A DNA stretch of 64,000 bases from Pholis gunnellus (taxonomy: Eukaryota > Chordata > Actinopteri > Perciformes > Pholidae), in assembly GCA_910591455.2 (NCBI GenBank), contig OU342805.1:25452708-25516707 (forward strand), in the 5' to 3' direction. Each line of letters begins with the position of its first letter. The stretch's first letter is position 1. The notes below the pieces were generated by a model, which was not told the DNA's origin, did no database searches, and saw only the letters and a program-made list of their open reading frames with translations. This document shows, one piece after another, positions 1 through 12,092 of this stretch. The translations under genes were made by a program, and so were the position numbers.

Positions 1-1097
1 ACTTGAAACAAAGGGAAACCACTAGCCTGACTCCAGAGATAACTAAACTAGCAGCACATTACCACCATGTGTGAGTTAAACCGTGTTAGTGAGGAGCTGA
101 TGGAGGATCGTTGTCGTTGGATTCCCCCGATGAAGAACAGCAGCTCATCCTCACCTCAGATTAAATGAGATCTGTGTTAATCAAAGTTCTAGTTCATACG
201 CAGCCATTACCTCAGCAGGTTAATCAGTACCAGTTTCTATCATTAATGTTCAGTCTCTTTCATGATGTGTTGAATATTAACCAACACAAGAACAGAAATC
301 AGTCAGTGTGTGAACGCTGAGCTGTTCATGCTTCATGTCCGCCTTCTTTCTCAGGAGTCCTTTATGGTCTAAATTTCACGAGCTACAGACGTCTAACGGC
401 TCGATGCTCAGCGTGATTCAGAGTCTTTGTGTGACGTCCCGCACAGACAGAAAGGACATCCTCGCGTAGAAATGAGTCTACAGGGCACGACTCGTATGAT
501 GCCGGCTTTTATTACACACTGACTTGATTTGCCTTTGATGGATATTTCCTGTTTTCCCTTTTTATGACTTCCTGCCATTTTTACAGCCTGAAGCCCATCT
601 GAGTTTGGTGATAATAACTCAGCAGCTCGACGTCTTTGATCCGAGGCAGCGATACGCCGGCCTGAGGGAGCGCAAGACATTATAGAGAGACTCGGCTCTT
701 TCTGTGAGAGCTCGACTCACCGCAGGCAGTCGGGCTCATTTGGCCATCAGTCATAACGGGGGGGGGGATCATCCAATCAGGATGGCTTCATCGGCGGGAG
801 GAAGTGACCAATAAAGGGCGTTACGATAAGACCGGGGACGTTCCCTCATCAAAACTCAATTAGTCTTATCAGCAGAGCCTGAATCAACGAACGATCACGT
901 GTCCGCTCGGCAGCGTATCACTCACCTCACTGAGTGATGTTTGTCTTTGTGATAAAGACGGAGCAGCCCGATTGACTCGTTGGTCACGTAGTTCAGAGAT
1001 TATCGGTCCGTTGTGAGTCTCGCATGGAGCTGGTAGGTGGACACGCTGCTATAGATAGACCGCCGTAGGTACAGAAGGAATCTAGAGCTCGGCTGTC

Positions 1098-1098
<1 letters not shown>

Positions 1099-1187
<89 letters not shown>
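1099..1187. repeat. (GT)n microsatellite
   Basis: Uninterrupted GT dinucleotide run of about 44 units. Long pure GT/CA runs of this kind are typical of teleost DNA. Confidence 0.95.
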
Positions 1188-1188
<1 letters not shown>

Positions 1189-1787
1189 AGTCAGCAGAGT
1201 TCATGGTGGTGATCAAAGGATTAAACGAGTCTTATGATTGAAAGTCATTCAGTGGTTTCAGGCCTTGTGGGGAAATGCAAGAGCAACGTCAGCTTTATGG
1301 TTTTATCAAAGTAAGGGCCCCATCATGGATCCTTATGGGGCCCTTTGGACTCTGTCAACTCAAGAACCCGGACTCCTTCAGTGTGTGAAGGTTCATCTTG
1401 TTGTGTGTTTGTGTCTTTTAGCAGAGTTACATCAGGGGTCAGAAGTGCATCTTACCAGCAGAATAAATGGTGCAAATCCTGCTGGTTCAAGTATCAACCT
1501 TCCTCAGGAGGGAGGGAGGGGAGGGAGGGGGAGATTAAGAGTTGAAACCATATCTTCCATTTTAGTTTGTTTTGCCACCTGAGGTTAAATCAGGGCACAA
1601 AATGGCCGCCGAGTGTCTCCTGAAAGAAAAGGTTGGAAAACAACAATAATTGTCTTTTCTTGAAAAGGTCAAGAGACGTTGGACGTCACAAAGAATAAGG
1701 AAGCACATTCCTGCGTGCTGGTGTTTCTTTTCTGTCTTTTCATTCGTTGAACCTCCTCCACGCCGCCGTGTGAATGGACCAGATGCC

Positions 1788-1792
<5 letters not shown>

Positions 1793-1857
<65 letters not shown>

Positions 1858-1866
1858 GGGGGGGGG
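1793..1866. repeat. (GT)n microsatellite ending in a G run
   Basis: About 31 GT units followed by a homopolymeric G run of about 12. Open frames over it only code Cys-Val or His-Thr repeats and are not genes. Confidence 0.95.
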
Positions 1867-3802
1867 TCCTTTAGTGAAGGGAGGCTGCTGGAGGCTTATC
1901 CCGGTTACCTTGGTCATTGATACGCTCTCGAGGAGTCCACCGCCATTGTTCTGTATCAATGGAAGGGACGGACCCAGAAGGCCGGGTGTCCTGACAGACG
2001 GCCTTCTTTAGTGAATGTGGACGATGTGGAAACCTGTAAAGTTTAAGAGCTCAGAGGACGGATAAACCAGGACGAGACTGAGGAGGGAAGTGTGCAGCCA
2101 GATAGGAAACCAGGCTTTTTATTTTAAGTGTAGTCTGACCAGAGAGTTCCTCCAAACAAAGAGTCGATGAATTACATCGACTGAAATAAACTCACGTTTC
2201 TGTATAATGATCAGTGTGTCTCTACACACTGCTGTGCTGTTTTACAGGAAGATGAATCAATGATGAGTAAATAATCGTTGGTTGCAGCTCTAGTTATGAA
2301 CGGCTTCTTCTGTTTGAAGGGAAATGCTTTGTGGTCAGAAATGTCTCGGGCAACGTTCATATTTTGCATATTGACTTCCATATTAAATATCATCCGTTGG
2401 TCACAGTGGAGCATATTTACTAAGTAAACGTGCTTCCTGTTGACCTGTTTCTTTGGTCACATGGTCTCTCATGAGCTCTGTAGTGAAGGTTTCATTAAAC
2501 AAGAGAAGCTTTGTTTCCAGAGTTCATCTGAACCGATGTTAACTCAAAGTCTTTACGACGCCACCGATCTCAAAAGATGACGTCAAGAACTATTTCTCTT
2601 TTGTTGAGAAGCTGATCTTTTCCTGCAGAGCGGTGAGCCGTCGCTGCATGTTTGTGGTACGAGACTCGTTAAAGGCTCAACGTGGAGCTCGTCACAAACG
2701 GATCAGGTCTCTCCGTTAGACCCGGTCGGTTTGGCTGCTCGGCTCATTAATACGGTGAGTCAGCGCTGATCTGAGGCCGCTCAAACCCTGATGCACCAAC
2801 TTTAGGTTCCTCCTCAGAACAATGGTTGGACGGTAATGACGAGCTCTTTAGAATCGCCACATTTCTGGAAATCTGTAGTTGAAAGCATCGACAGCGTGCG
2901 TGCACAGTTCATGAAGTGTGTTCAGGGATAGTGAAAGTGTTCGATTACACATCCACTGAGTTACTCTTTGGTAGAGTTGGAGAAGAGATCCATGAACAGC
3001 TCGTTTTTCTTTTGTTTTCCTGGACCATGAAGCAGATTTAATACAGTTTTATGAAATGTATAACATGCAGCGGCCACGACTGAATGTGTTTAACGAATCG
3101 GACGAGTCTCTGGTCACCACGTCGGAGCTGATTTCCATGTTGACTTGGTTACGTGTCAGTCAGCTGCTTTAGATGCTCGTTGGTGTAGAAGGCACACTGA
3201 GGTTTGTTTTTAAATCACTGAGACGTCCTGTTTCCTCCTCCGGCTCGCTGAGCTCCTGAATACGTTCTTGGGTTTTTAGGAACATTGAGCTTGTTTTTGT
3301 TCAGACGGACTAGAACTTGGCCTGAATCCCAGCCTGGCTTCGCTTTCCTGGGAGAATATAGTGAAGATGGAATATCCCCCGACACACACACACACACACA
3401 CACGATAGTAAATTCAGTGGCTGCCTTCATGTTGTGATCCTCTTCTTCCTGCTGTCTTACTGAGGACCTCAGGCCTGTTGGGACAGGTCCTGTGAGACAG
3501 TCTGCAGTTTGTTTTCAGAGCAACACAAAGGAGACGAATTCTTTTTTTTTTAGTGAATGCATGTCCACGTTTACCGGTCAGGGGGAACCAGGAGGGAAGG
3601 GTTATGGGCCCTTCAGGACCCTCACTTCTCTTTATTTCTCCTATCAGGGAAACTCTTATCCAACAAGTGAAAGGCACTGAAACATGTGTGGTGATTTAAA
3701 ATCTTTAACTAATTAACCTGGACATAAAGTTGATTGTGTTGTTGAGCTTCAGCTGTGATGACTGTTAGTGAACAGAGTCTGAAGAGTTAGAAGTACATGA
3801 AA

Positions 3803-3944
3803 CAGTTTGACTGAGATTAAACAATAGACAGTTTGACTGAGATTAAACAATAGAAACTGTTTGACTAAGATTAAACAATAGAGACGGTTTGACTGAGATT
3901 AAACAATAGAAACTGTTTGACTAAGATTAAACAATAGACTGTTG
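3803..3944. repeat. Minisatellite, 28-bp-type unit
   Basis: About five tandem copies of a unit reading approximately GTTTGACTGAGATTAAACAA plus a few bases. Units differ by GAG/AAG substitutions and small length changes. Confidence 0.85.
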
Positions 3945-4202
3945 GCTAAAGGTAGTCTAATGGTTAAACAGTTAAGCGTGTACTACCGTGTTCTACTTTA
4001 AGTGGTAATTGTACGAATACAAACCTCCCAAAACTGACCTAAACATGTAATTGTATGAAGGAAAAGAGTTTCTTTCGAAAGAAGAAAGATTAAAGAGAGA
4101 ATGTAAAAACAAAGGAACCAAACGGAGCACTCGAGTCCTCTGAGAGGAGTCTCGGTAAAATGGCCGCCGCTGTTTGAAGCCGTTGTTTGGTCACAATGGG
4201 GA

Positions 4203-4229
4203 CCCCCCCCCCCCCCCCCCCCCCCCCCC
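4203..4229. repeat. Poly-C homopolymer
   Basis: Run of about 27 C residues. Its exact length is unreliable in any assembly. Confidence 0.9.
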
Positions 4230-5283
4230 GATATGGACTGCTTCTAAAGGCAGAGGGGATTACCTTCATAGCTTATTTATTTCAATTAATAGATCAATCG
4301 TGATGCAAACCCGGACTATTTAATTTAAGATTTAAAAACATTCCTATTGAAGGAGCTGAAATCACTTGTTTTAAAATGTTTTAATAAATTTGAAGTAGAA
4401 ACAGTGAATCTTTACATTTTGAAGCTGGAATCAGAACTTTTAATGTTTAAGTGCTGATCAATGAATCCACGACTTCTTTCATCTTTGTATTTATTAAAAT
4501 GTTTCCAACAAGACATCGATGTCTTCTACACATTAAATCATTAAAGATTTATATTTATAATGAATGAAGCGTCGTCTCCTTCCTTCTCACTTTTACCATT
4601 TTATTACCATTTAATCGGCGCCGTCTGATTGGTCCTCTTCACTCTGTAGAAAACATGAAGTAGATCATAAACGTGTATTTGTAGCCAGAAAAACTTTAAA
4701 AAACCATGCAAATCTTTAGTGTGTGTGTGTGTGTGTGTTAATCCCAGTCACTCTGCTTACTCAGCACATGGTCCTCTAAATGAGGCTAATGTGATTAGAG
4801 GAGGTTGATGTGTCTTCATTATGTTAATCTTCAGAGTGATTAACAGGCTGCTGAGGGAAGTTTCCTTATCTCCTATCTCCTTATCGGGGCGGCAACTAAC
4901 TAATTATTTTACATTATTGTGTCCGCCAACTATTTTACTAATCGTTTGGTCTAAAGATGTCGAGGTAGAGAAAGATATATTTATATAATAATATTTATTT
5001 TTATTTAAGGCTGCAGCTCAATTAGTTTAATGTGATTGTTTTGCTCCTCACAGTTTCCCAGATCCTGAACCAAAACCATTAAATGTCTTTTCTCTGAACA
5101 ATTAGAAAAACCCCAAAAATAATCAGTTTATTGTGACAATGCAACAAATCTTCCCTTTGAAACCATTTGAAACATTGCTACAGTTTCATGTGACATCATG
5201 TTGTAAACCTCTCTGACTCCTCCTCCTCTGACATCATGTTGTAAACCTCTCTGACTCCTCCCCCTCTGTCTCTGGTGTCCCAG

Positions 5284-6071
5284 CAGGTGAGAGAGACGGA
5301 GACATGGATGCCCATGAAGACCACGCAGACGGTGGACTTGTCGACGCGCCATGAACACCTGGAGTCATCGGGAGACTCGGTCAACGGGTCCGACTTCGGC
5401 TTCACGGACGACGAAGACGATGACGACGAAGACTACTACTCCGACCCGATGTACGACGACGAGGACGAAGACGAGGACGAGGACTACGAGTTCTCCGGAT
5501 CCGGTGACGGAGGTTTGTTTACAAACACATTTTAAAAGCATGTTAATCTTGTAATTATGGAGCTAATTATAATATAAATGATGTAAAACGATGAAGATTA
5601 AATGAAGAATCTGCTTCTTTCCACAGAAACAACTGTGTCGCCTGTTAGAGACTCAAAGCCGTCAGTTAAGGTGAGAACTTCTAAAAGTATATATTGATAG
5701 TCTTTTATGCTGCTGCTTTTTTAAACAGTATTCTTGTTTTTTAAATTTAAATTCGGTGTGATGTTCCTGAAGCTTCAGACTTTGGTTTTTAAATCCGTGT
5801 CTTCGTCCTTCAGCCTGAAGTCAACGACAACAAGATCCCAGAGGTGGAGCGCCCGGTGCGGCCGACCGTGGACCTGGTGGACCTGGTGGACCTGGTCAAG
5901 AACCGCAACGGAATCCAAGTGACCAAGGAGGAGGAGCCTGAGGAGGAGGCGGAGCCGTCCAACGTCCTCATGGCCCACGCCAGTGAAGAAAGCATCTTTA
6001 ACAAGACGGAGGTCCTCGCAGGTCAGAACTCACCGTGAATAAAACTCCTCTCTCTCTCATTGGTCTTCTTC

Positions 6072-6106
<35 letters not shown>

Positions 6107-6379
6107 CCCGTCTCTCTCTCTTCTTAGTCTCCTCCTCCTCTTAATATATAACCCGTCTCTCTCGCTCTTGCTCTTCTTCGTCTCCTCTTCTTAAATAATA
6201 ACCCGTCTCTCTTCTTCGTCTCCTCCAGCTCTGATTGCGGGCGGTGCCGTTGGCCTGATGTTCGCCGTGCTCCTCATCCTCCTCCTCATCTACCGCATGA
6301 AGAAGAAGGACGAGGGCAGCTACGAGCTGGGGAAGAAACCCATCTACAAGAAAGCCCCCACCACGGAGATCTACGCATA

Positions 6380-6380
<1 letters not shown>
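5284..6380 (+). CDS. sdc4: Syndecan-4, exons 2-5 (5' exon missing)
   Basis: Heparan-sulfate proteoglycan of the plasma membrane and a co-receptor in focal adhesions and growth-factor signalling. Exons by GT-AG junctions and phase: 5284-5512, 5627-5670, 5814-6021, 6229-6380 (stop TAG), giving 210 residues without the signal peptide. The ectodomain has a very acidic stretch (DDEDDDDEDYY...DEDEDEDEDYEF) leading into SGSGD, the classic glycosaminoglycan attachment context; an NKT sequon lies near the membrane. Residues about 161-182 are the transmembrane helix (starts ALIAGGAVG, with GxxxG-like spacing). The 28-residue tail has C1 RMKKKDEGSY, a variable region ELGKKPIYKK that identifies syndecan-4 (the PIP2/PKC-alpha-binding KKPIYKK), and C2 ending EIYA, where the family normally ends EFYA. 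No start codon is available in these exons; the exon coding the signal peptide is not seen. The exon 2 acceptor is a CAGCAG (NAGNAG) pair, so exon 2 may start at 5284 or 5287. Confidence 0.93.
6074..6105. repeat. (AT)n in sdc4 last intron
   Basis: About 15 AT units inside the 207-bp intron between exons 4 and 5. The intron also holds repeated CCCGTCTCTCTC-type pyrimidine blocks leading to the acceptor at 6228. Confidence 0.9.
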
Positions 6381-6411
<31 letters not shown>

Positions 6412-6940
6412 AATCAGCCTCACAGTGCCTCATCATCTTCTTCTTCATCATCATCATCATCATCGTTCCTCCTCCTCACTTTTCGATACCTCATCAGGAG
6501 AGGAGCCCCGACAACACGATCGATTGACTGACTCCTCCCACCTGATGTGTGCTAATTGTTATCGGTGCCCTCTCGACCAATCGGAGGCTCTGTTGGTCCT
6601 TTCGTCCATCTCTCAGCTACGTGAGTGGACGGTTTCAGCTGCGGTACGACGTCTTGTTTTGTGTTTTTTAAATTTTTTTTATTATATTGTCCCCTTGTCA
6701 AGAGAAGACAAAGCAGAACTTTGAGGACTTTAAGCTCCCCCCTCCCCCCCCCCCCCGTTAGAAACACTAAACGCTGTGCAATGATTCTGTCTCGGTACGG
6801 TAAAGTCACGTTATTTATTTCCTCCTGCAGCTTCTCACACCGCTGTAGAAGAATGACTTTTATGTGAACACTTTTATTAGTTTTATAAGAACTCCTTGTA
6901 ACGCAGAGAGATTTCATTTTTTTTATTTTCTATTAAAGAT
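6381..6940 (+). other. sdc4: Probable sdc4 3' untranslated region
   Basis: Directly after the stop codon comes a (CA)n run (6381-6411), then CATCAT repeats and unique sequence. A poly(A) signal variant ATTAAA lies at 6932-6937, the nearest plausible end of the transcript. Whether the message ends here or continues is not shown by sequence alone. Confidence 0.5.
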
Positions 6941-7277
6941 CCCGTCACGACGGGAAAGAATGGAGCTCAACGTTGTTCAAATTCATTTTGATTTGAGAAA
7001 ATCTGCCTGAACGCTGTAGATTTCTACGTCCTCCGTTTGAACCGATGTTAAGTAAAGATTATTTGAATTGTTTTGTCCTCTTAGTGCTCCGACAGTTACA
7101 GGTCAGGAAAGTATCTGCAAATCATTGTTTCAGATTAAAACGTTGGTCTTTAAAACCTTCTGGCATGTTTTGTATCTCATGTGGGGAAAGTCCCATCAGT
7201 CTGACACGAAGCGCCTGATCAGTGAGCTACACTAAGCAGGGAGGAGAATATGCAAATACTGTATGACCCAGGTCTCT

Positions 7278-7309
7278 CACACACGCACACACACACACAC
7301 ACACACACA
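7278..7309. repeat. (CA)n microsatellite
   Basis: CA run with one G interruption. A further CA run follows at about 7493-7528. Confidence 0.9.
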
Positions 7310-7631
7310 ATCTCTCTCACACATACACACACACACGGTTGCGTTGCAGCGTGTTTTCCTTTTTAAAGCCTGGAGGATGTTTCGCCACTATGATAATTAC
7401 CGCTGTGCCTCCAGGGTTTGTTTTCTGTTATTGTGGTGAACTCGACTGGAGTCGAACCAACATGCTCCTACAGGGTGACACACCTACATTCCTCACACAC
7501 ACACACACACACACACGCACACACACACGTCATTACGACTGAAGCTGCTGACCCTCTTTAGACTAAAGGAATAGTTTTGACAGTTTGGCCGATCGATACC
7601 TCTCTTTATTGTCTGTGATAAATATGACGCT

Positions 7632-8020
7632 ACAGCCAACAGTTGGTTAGCTTAGCATAAAGACTGGAAACGAATGGAAACGGTTAGCTCAGTACATTGA
7701 TTTTTGGTTACTTCCGTTTTACAAAGTCAGATATAACTAACTTTAGTTTCATGGTACTAAGTTGACACAGTTTGCTAGTCGGAAAGTTAAAGTTACGATG
7801 ACACCGATATGTTAATGAGCGTTAATGTTCAAACTACTTCAGGAAGAGAAGTCCGGCACGTCTTCTCCTTTTTTTTTTTTTTAATTGAAGAATTGTCGTT
7901 TTTACACTTTTCAAACCACTGAGATGGAACGTGTTGATCAGTGAGCTCCTAGCTGACGGGCGGAGCCAGGCTAGCTGTTTCCCTCTGTTTCCAGTCGTTG
8001 TGCTAAGCTAAGCTAACACG
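7632..8020. mobile_element. MITE-like element with inverted ends
   Basis: The stretch 7646-7692 (GTTAGCTTAGCATAAAGACT and following GGAAAC-rich bases) is the imperfect reverse complement of 7970-8016 (ending CTAAGCTAAGCTAAC). The GTTAGCTTAGC...GACTGGAAAC...GCTAGCCTGGCTC pattern resembles a repeat I recall as common in percomorph genomes. It has no coding capacity. It is probably a non-autonomous DNA transposon; the family is not assigned and its outer limits are uncertain. Confidence 0.6.
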
Positions 8021-8741
8021 AGAGTGGCATTCGGTCCTCTAATAAAATAAGCGTTACTTCTTTCTCCTTCCATCTGTGAAGCTCATCATTAGCTTGTTAC
8101 AACATTTATGTTCAATGAATGAAATGAAAATACGTGTTTAAGCTCTGTGATCGGGGAAACTGGTAGTTTTGGTACTTTTGTGTTTTTTAGTTGTGAGGTT
8201 TGATGCTTTCTCAATAAGCTACACTGACGGTTTTATTATTTTTCTACACGTTTTGATGCTCACATTTCTGATCTACCAAGGAGTTATGTACATAGTCATC
8301 AGATAACAAATAAGAAGAATATTAACTTGGTACTCAACAAATACCTACCAAATATTTAAATGCCAAATTATTTTAGTTTTTATTTTAGTTTCCCCCGGCC
8401 GTAACGTTCTGTGATGTCCTGTAAATGTTTTGATACTAACTCGCCTCCTCTCATTCATCTCCAGTGTTTTTATTTCATTTGTTTTCCTGCAGTAGATCAA
8501 CATGTTCCTCTTTTATTAATTTAACTGTCAAATTATTTTATTGCCTTCTTTCAGGTTTGGGGTTTTCCCCTTTTAAGCTGTTGTATATGTGATTTAAAAA
8601 AGTTTTATATACACTAGTGTGAGATTCTTCAGAGGCAAAATAGTTTAGAAACTTTTTATTTTGTAAGAGTTTCTATTATCTTTTTAGACTGTTTTATTTT
8701 TTTTGCTTTTGTATTTATGTCGTTTATTTCGTAGAAGGATT

Positions 8742-8810
8742 GCTTATGTGGCCGAGGATATGATGGTCCGTGTTGTCAGACGCAGACCCGGGTTCGTTAC
8801 TAAGCTGGAA
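8742..8810 (+). other. tRNA-Ser/Leu-like promoter boxes
   Basis: An A-box-like TGGCCGAGGA at 8749-8758 and a B-box-like GGTTCGTTAC at 8791-8800 have spacing like that of a type II tRNA gene or a tRNA-derived SINE head. The acceptor stem does not close convincingly, so I do not call a functional tRNA. It may be a decayed tRNA pseudogene or SINE remnant. Confidence 0.25.
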
Positions 8811-9359
8811 CACTTTCAGCTGTTTCTGGGGAAGTCCATCTTTATCGCCCAGATGGAGCTTTGGTCAAATTTTATTTTGAAATTCAAGGTCTCCACACTG
8901 GTTTCAAGGCTTTTCTTACCTCAAACAAACGAGTCTCAGACACAGACTAGTTTCTCTGATTACATTTAGACAAATGAATCTTTTTGAGGGAGAGAGCTTT
9001 CTCCAGGTCGGACAGGAAACAGTTGAAAGTCTCGGCCGGTAATCGTCTCCAGGTCTGTTCAGCGAGAAGAGAAACGATTGTTCTGCTGCTTAATGTCACA
9101 AACACCACATGTGAATCACCGATGGAGTGGAGAAGTCAATGAATCATTGGTTTCTGCATGCAGGTTCTGATTTATTATTGGAAATAAAGCTATTTTTATG
9201 CACATTAACATTTTAAAACGCTTTTGTCTTTTGTTTTTATGTTCCATGTTTGATAAAATCACACTGAACTGATTTATAGACTTGTGATTATACATTTAAT
9301 GGCTTTTAGGTTTGATTTCATGAAAGGATTAAAACTTTAATGTAAACACTGAGAAGTAC

Positions 9360-9560
9360 ACAGTAAGTAAAAAGTAATACTACGGTGTAGAAGTAGTAAA
9401 AGTCATGCATTCAAAGTTTTACTTAAAGTACTCATTATGCAGAGTGGCATATTTTAACAGTAATATATATATATATATATATATATTAAATTATTGGATT
9501 ATTATTAATGTTTATCACTTTAAAGCTGCAGCTGGTAAAAGTGGAGATCAGATCCATCCG
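9360..9560 (-). mobile_element. Dispersed teleost repeat (TACTT-rich family), fragment
   Basis: Contains the TTTTACTTAAAGTACTCATT and ATGCAGAGTGGCATATTTTA phrases, an AT microsatellite (9463-9486) and TTATTGGATTATTATTAATG. I recognise this as a common high-copy teleost repeat of undetermined class. Related pieces occur at about 26.27-26.39, 26.92-27.20, 27.53-27.68, 39.44-39.56, 39.70-39.81, 62.23-62.30 and 62.93-63.00 kb. Confidence 0.55.
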
Positions 9561-9957
9561 ACAAGCTGCAGCCTGTCGGCCTCTGAGCTGCAGGAAGAAA
9601 CACTCCCAGTGATGTCAACCACTGACTAATGCAGCGCGCACACACACACAGTCATGCTTTCTTTCATGTTAATACACACACACACACACACGCAGGTTGA
9701 ATCACACCAGGCGGGGAAAACTTTGCAGTGGACTTTGTTTGTTCTCGTCTCTACGAAGCCAAAAAAACAAACAGACGAAGGTTAAAGTGCAATTTAGACA
9801 TTTAAAAAACAAAAGAAGTGAAGCTCTGCTGCTGTTGGATACTAAACATGTAGCTGCTCATCAACACTCAACCTAACTCATCGAGATGTTTGGTGTGATC
9901 ACACCATAAGAGTCTATGGTCATGTCAGCAGCTCTGTGAGGCTGCACTTACACCAGG

Positions 9958-10445
9958 CGGCAACCTCCGGTTCTGAAAATTGAAGCAAGAGCTTCATGTG
10001 TTAAAGCTGCATTCTCTCTGCTGACCACCAGGGGGCGACTCCTCTGGTTGTATAGAAGTCTATGAGAAAATGACTCTACTTCTCTCTTGATTTATTACCT
10101 CAGTAAACATTGTAAACATGAGTTTATGGACTCAATCTCTAGTTTCATGTCTTCTTCAATACAGCATGATGTTCATTTAGTAAATGATGGTCCATTTAGA
10201 GTCAAACAGACCATAAAGCAGGGGATGCTTTAGGGCGGGGCTACACAGTGATTGACAGGTCAACACCAGAGACGTATACGGCGTCTCTACGTCACTCCTC
10301 AGTCCAGATATGGTCACTTCCTGTTCACTGGTTGCAAAAAGTCAAGATGGCGACGGAGAAATCGTCAAACTCAAGGCTTCAAAGCGTCAAACCAACCAAT
10401 GAGAGACGTCTCGATGACTACGTCCACTTCTTATAGACAGTCTAT
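9958..10445 (+). mobile_element. Dispersed repeat family A, copy 1
   Basis: About 490 bp closely matching, in reverse complement, 62296-62699, with a partial third copy at 11149-11265. Shared landmarks: AAGAGCTTCATGTGTTAAAG, CCACCAGGGGGCG, the TCTATGAGAAAATGACTCTA block, TTTATTACCTCAGTAAACAT, AAGATGGCGACGG and GACTACGTCCACTTCTTATA. No coding capacity and no clear terminal repeats. Probably a non-autonomous transposon or SINE-like family. Confidence 0.75.
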
Positions 10446-11148
10446 GACTCAAACACGGTGTTGCTTTGAGCTGAATGCCAATGTTTAGCATGGTCATCAT
10501 TTTAGTCTAGCGTGTTAGCATGCTAACGTATGCTACAAGGCTGGAAAGCAAAATCCAGCAGATCACCAAAGTCATTACGATACGTCTTCTGTGCAGAATG
10601 TTTTGTTACAATCCACATCGAGCAGTTATAGATATTAAGACCTAACCGATGGTGGGATCTTTAGGTCAGCAGGGTTCATCCTCTGGAGACCACAAATGAC
10701 CGCAGTTCATCTACTGGTTGTTGAGATGTTTCAGTTAGCGCTGGACGGACCAACATTGCAGCAAAAGCATGAAAACAAGAGTCCTGTGTATGTTTGGTAC
10801 GGTGGAATTAACAACACACATTCTTCTCTTATCTCCTTCTGTTTTGACAATCTGTCAGTGCACACACACACACACACCTTCATACACACTATCCCGTGTG
10901 TGTGAGTATTTATGGGAATTTCCAAAACGTGTCTCACCAGGCAGACTGTGTTTTTGTTCCTCACTGATCGTCTGTCACGTTATCTGTTCGCTGCTCGTCT
11001 CTCTGATTACCTATAGATTCCTGAGGCAACATGATATGAATTATTGTGCAATGTAGGGACATTATCTGCAATGTACTTTGGTTTGGGGATTGTTTTGGCC
11101 ATTTATTTTTACTTCTTCTCTTCCCAGCAGGTAGTTAGAGTGAGGTCA

Positions 11149-11265
11149 TAGACTGTGTATATGTAAGTGGACGTAGTCGTGGTAACGTCCCTCATTGGTT
11201 TGTGGACTGATGTTTTGAAGCCTCGAGTTCAACGATTTTGCCTGATCAGACAGGTTCAGTCATGT
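11149..11265 (-). mobile_element. Dispersed repeat family A, partial copy 2
   Basis: Matches the reverse complement of 10330-10440 and the forward sequence near 62335-62420 (shared AAGTGGACGTAGTCGT, GTGGACTGATGTTTTGAAGC). Only the end of the element is present. Confidence 0.7.
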
Positions 11266-12028
11266 TGGATGTTCTGCCGGACGTTCAAAGTGAAAAACAT
11301 TTCTGACCTCTGTGACATCGAAGTTATCTGAAATAATTACCCAGCATGCATCAATTTGACTGTTTCCTTCTTAATATTTCCATCTGGACGAATGTCGTCC
11401 TTCCTGCTGCTCTCATTTGAATGTGAGGAGGAAGTAGAAGTACACGTAGATGTACTTCACTGTTGACCTCCTCACACTGTTGTTACCTCACATCGTGTTT
11501 TTGATAACCGATAACGTCTCTGACATTAAAGTCTGTTGCATTAGCTTCCAGCAGACAAAAACACTTCCAGGCTGAAGTTCATGATTCACTCAAGTTACCG
11601 GAAAGATAAGAACTGGTGGGAATTGTTTTGGATTGTTTTGAGTAAATATAAGAAGATATTAGGTCGTGAATCCGGCACTGTAAGCTTTGCTCAGCTTTCA
11701 ATTCAGGTGTGATGAAATGTTCCGTATCCAAACATAACACGTAACAAACAAACATTTGCTCTTTATTTACAACATGTCGACAATCTAAAACCTGTATAAC
11801 TCCACATCCAGTGACATTTAATAAACCTGCAATCATTTTATTTTTCCTCACATTGTTTTACTAAAACTCTAGTTTGTGACAGTTTGTCGTTTTTTTAAAT
11901 GTCTCCCTAAACCTGAGGAGTGAGACCTCTCAGTGAAGCACATCACACGGAGGAAGCTAAAGGTCCTAAATCTGTCAACACCCTCTCAGAGGTCAGAGGT
12001 CAGGTGACGGGGATTACAGGAAATGAGC

Positions 12029-12029
<1 letters not shown>

Positions 12030-12090
<61 letters not shown>
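12030..12090. repeat. (GT)n microsatellite
   Basis: About 30 GT units. Confidence 0.95.

Positions 12091-12092
<2 letters not shown>

Larger units (their letters stand above)
1..5283. other. Non-coding region upstream of sdc4 exon 2
   Basis: No coding exon could be supported here. The region should be sdc4 intron 1 and/or upstream DNA, because the first recognisable sdc4 exon already begins inside the ectodomain. I looked for a short exon coding Met plus a hydrophobic signal peptide followed by a splice donor and found none. It contains GT repeats near 1.1 and 1.8 kb, a 28-bp-type minisatellite near 3.8 kb and a poly-C run near 4.2 kb. Two near-identical stretches of about 35 bp (around 5193-5225 and 5230-5262) lie just before exon 2, a small tandem duplication. 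Confidence 0.6.

Noticed and set aside
1669..1959. Minus-strand frame with a long Thr-His run
   Set aside because: It is the translation of the GT/CA microsatellite; no conserved flanking sequence.
8703..8969. 88-codon frame with VVRRRPGFVTKLEHFQLFLG
   Set aside because: No recognised domain; overlaps tRNA-like boxes and lies in non-coding DNA.
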